Below, in pieces: positions 62,501-64,000 of a stretch of 64,000 nucleotides of DNA. Both the position numbers and the translations under genes were made by a program. Every line of letters starts with the position of its first letter. Position 1 is the stretch's first letter. The stretch comes from Owenia fusiformis (taxonomy: Eukaryota; Annelida; Polychaeta; Sabellida; Oweniidae), in NCBI GenBank assembly GCA_903813345.2, contig CAIIXF020000006.1:20469936-20533935 (forward strand). The letters run 5' to 3'. The notes below the pieces were generated by a model that was given only the letters and a program-made list of their open reading frames with translations, ran no database searches and was not told the DNA's origin.

Positions 62501-62839
62501 AATTGTAATGTTTAAAGATATTTAAAGAATTAAAGATGTATTTTAAAGCAGCATGTTTTGTACCTTTTCAGTGCTTGTACCAAATGGTTATACATACTTT
62601 TTTAAATCACAAGCAGGATGTTACATTGTCATGCTATTGCCTTACTTACTTTTGTTTTGAATTTGAAAAGATATTTATGATTTTTGTTTTTATATTTATT
62701 TAATTTTATTACAGTAAAATATTTGCTTGAATAAATTACAGATTTATTTAGTAAAATTAATAGTAAAAGCAGCGCCTGTTTGTTTTAATGCTTTTTTAAA
62801 AGTATTCTAAAATCTGATAAAAAACTGGTATATTTGAAG

Positions 62840-62956
62840 ATCGACCAACATGCAGCTCCAACCAGTACACATGTGACAATGATAAGTGTATACGCAAGGA
62901 CTGGAAATGCGATGGGGACAATGATTGCGGGGACAATTCAGATGAACTCAACTGTC
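62840..62956 (+). CDS. LDLa-repeat protein, exon 3: canonical LDLa module
   Basis: 117 bp, phase 1 at both ends, donor GTAAGT. The acceptor (TATATTTGAAG) has a weak pyrimidine tract but is the only AG that keeps the module whole. The module has six cysteines and the full calcium-binding signature: [15 protein letters not shown], then [20 protein letters not shown]. The Trp before CDGDNDC and the acidic cluster are typical of ligand-binding LDLa repeats, where a basic residue of the ligand docks. The phase-1 join to exon 2 gives Asp at the junction. Confidence 0.92.
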
Positions 62957-63272
62957 GTAAGTTTTACAATATTTAGATTCAAGTGATGCATGAATTCTTG
63001 AGATGTTCACTGCTTTCATTACTTTATGAGTTCTACATGGCAATTGACGATAACTTCCATACATGTCAAGTTTCAAACATAAAGTACAAATCAAAGGCTC
63101 ATATTGTAAGCCCATAGAATCGCCCACTCATCTGTCGGTTGGCAATTTTCAAACAAGCGAAACTCCCCATTATCTCAATCAATGCTCGTTTCTATTATAC
63201 AATGTATTGATTAATTTCAAGTTTAACATTAGGATTCATGCAACAGAGAAATGATGCTTTTTTCCATTCCAG

Positions 63273-63389
63273 CGAGCAAGAATTGTAGCGCTGATGAGTT
63301 TCAGTGTGACAATGGTAACTGCATACAGAAGAAATGGAAATGTGATCGTGACGATGATTGTGGGGATAACTCTGATGAAAAATACTGCC
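63273..63389 (+). CDS. LDLa-repeat protein, exon 4: canonical LDLa module
   Basis: 117 bp, phase 1 at both ends, acceptor TTTTTTCCATTCCAG, donor GTAAGT. It encodes [15 protein letters not shown], then [20 protein letters not shown]: six cysteines, the Trp, and the acidic calcium ligands, with Arg in place of the usual Gly after CD. It follows exon 3 after a 316-bp intron. The equal length and phase of exons 3, 4 and 5 point to exon duplication. Confidence 0.93.
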
Positions 63390-63671
63390 GTAAGTATGCA
63401 TGTGAATCTATATGCTATCTACTGAGCCTATATTGTCTTTCTTTGGAAATGTTTCAAGATATCCACACACAAGAACCTCTATACTTCTCCATAAGACAAT
63501 TCTCTCAAACTCTGCTTGAAGGTTAGGATTAGGGATAATGGGTGGTACAAAAAGGCTGATTTTTTTCATGATATTATCTATGATTTTGGGTAATTTTATC
63601 CATCTTTAACTATATTCTTGCCACCCAGAAAACTGATGAATGCAATGATTGATTAAATCATTAATTTCCAG

Positions 63672-63788
63672 CTGAAAGGAGTTGCACAGATAGCCAGTTC
63701 ACATGTGACGATGGGAGCTGTATCTCTGCAGGGTGGAGGTGTGACCACGATATAGACTGTAAAGATGGCTCTGATGAACTTAACTGTA
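63672..63788 (+). CDS. LDLa-repeat protein, exon 5: canonical LDLa module (gene continues beyond window)
   Basis: 117 bp, phase 1 at both ends, acceptor TTAATTTCCAG, donor GTATGT. It encodes [15 protein letters not shown], then [20 protein letters not shown], with six cysteines and intact calcium ligands. The donor GTATGT leads into an intron that runs to the window edge, so more exons must follow. Whether the protein ends in a transmembrane segment (LRP type), in thrombospondin/VWF modules (SCO-spondin type) or otherwise cannot be seen. Confidence 0.93.
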
Positions 63789-64000
63789 GTATGTACAAAT
63801 TTACTTACATTTCCTTTAATCCCTCATACCCCCTCCCCCACCCTAAACACCCTACCCTCTCCTGGAGAAGGGGTATTACCCCGAGACTTGAGAAAGCAAA
63901 GCTATTTAAAAATAAAGAACAGGGTTGGGTTAATATGATCAAAATCGGCTTCCAGATTTCATTCAGATCAATAGCAAATTGCCCGAGAGAACAATTTTTT
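63789..64000 (+). other. Start of intron 5, cut by the window edge
   Basis: Begins GTATGT. C-rich just inside (63822-63860), nothing else seen. Confidence 0.7.

Larger units (their letters stand above)
55100..62839 (+). other. Intron 2 of the LDLa gene (7.7 kb)
   Basis: Starts GTGAGT, ends ATATTTGAAG. It holds the large repeat element at 57931-59245 and the small MITE at 59428. Elsewhere (55200-57900 and 59600-62800) I see no exon or clear repeat. A 95-codon open frame at 55953-56240 has no domain and no splice context. Confidence 0.65.

Overview
The window is a stretch of an AT-rich animal genome. It shows spliced genes with GT-AG introns, long introns, many non-autonomous DNA transposons and several minisatellites, with no operons or dense coding. 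The dispersed repeats (termini such as CAGGCCCGTAGCCAGG, CCCGGGGGGTTCAC and CAGGGCTGTCAACT, GTCCGTCCG blocks, ATGGCCGCCATTTT blocks) remind me of marine invertebrates such as hemichordates, echinoderms, molluscs or annelids. That is an impression from memory. I cannot name the species or phylum.

The one gene I am confident about is on the + strand and fills the right part of the window. It starts at 45728 and runs off the right edge. Exon 1 (45728-45998) encodes a signal peptide and a short N-terminal region with an RGD tripeptide. Exon 2 (54947-55099) encodes an LDL-receptor class A (LDLa) module with eight cysteines instead of six. Exons 3-5 (62840-62956, 63273-63389, 63672-63788) are each exactly 117 bp and each encode one canonical LDLa module. 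Every intron seen is phase 1, so the modules are symmetric cassettes. The product is therefore a secreted or membrane protein with an LDLa array, of the LRP, SCO-spondin or perlecan sort. The part that would tell these apart is outside the window.

The left 45 kb has no confident gene. It holds a candidate signal-peptide exon (1612-1657, ending in phase 1), which could be an alternative first exon of the LDLa gene or the start of another gene. Three weaker exon candidates lie at 13428-13594, 14688-14720 and 28390-28585.

Mobile elements are plentiful. A family with TACCCT termini and 9-bp target duplications (MULE-like) has copies at 6401, 8248, 12807 and 59428. Its full copies carry a CRE site, a TATA-like box and a near-perfect palindrome. 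A 100-bp snap-back element with a perfect 9-bp duplication lies at 21662. A hAT-like element with 8-bp duplications and internal GGTATGG tandem repeats lies at 32484-33421. Other inverted-repeat elements are at 7411, 7811, 12377, 16959, 20211, 23789, 36649, 46385, 49168 and 57931.

Minisatellites include an 18-bp array at 9271, a 21-bp array at 25915 (open on both strands), a 41-bp array at 34575, a 65-bp array with a three-unit higher-order pattern at 40099, a 61-bp array of alternating long and short monomers at 42242, a 34-bp array at 48251 and a 30-bp array near 51241. I see no rRNA, no intact tRNA, no CRISPR array and no autonomous transposase or reverse transcriptase. I found no gene cluster that looks like a new system. 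The most unusual items are the promoter-like MITE family, the eight-cysteine LDLa module and the structured minisatellites.
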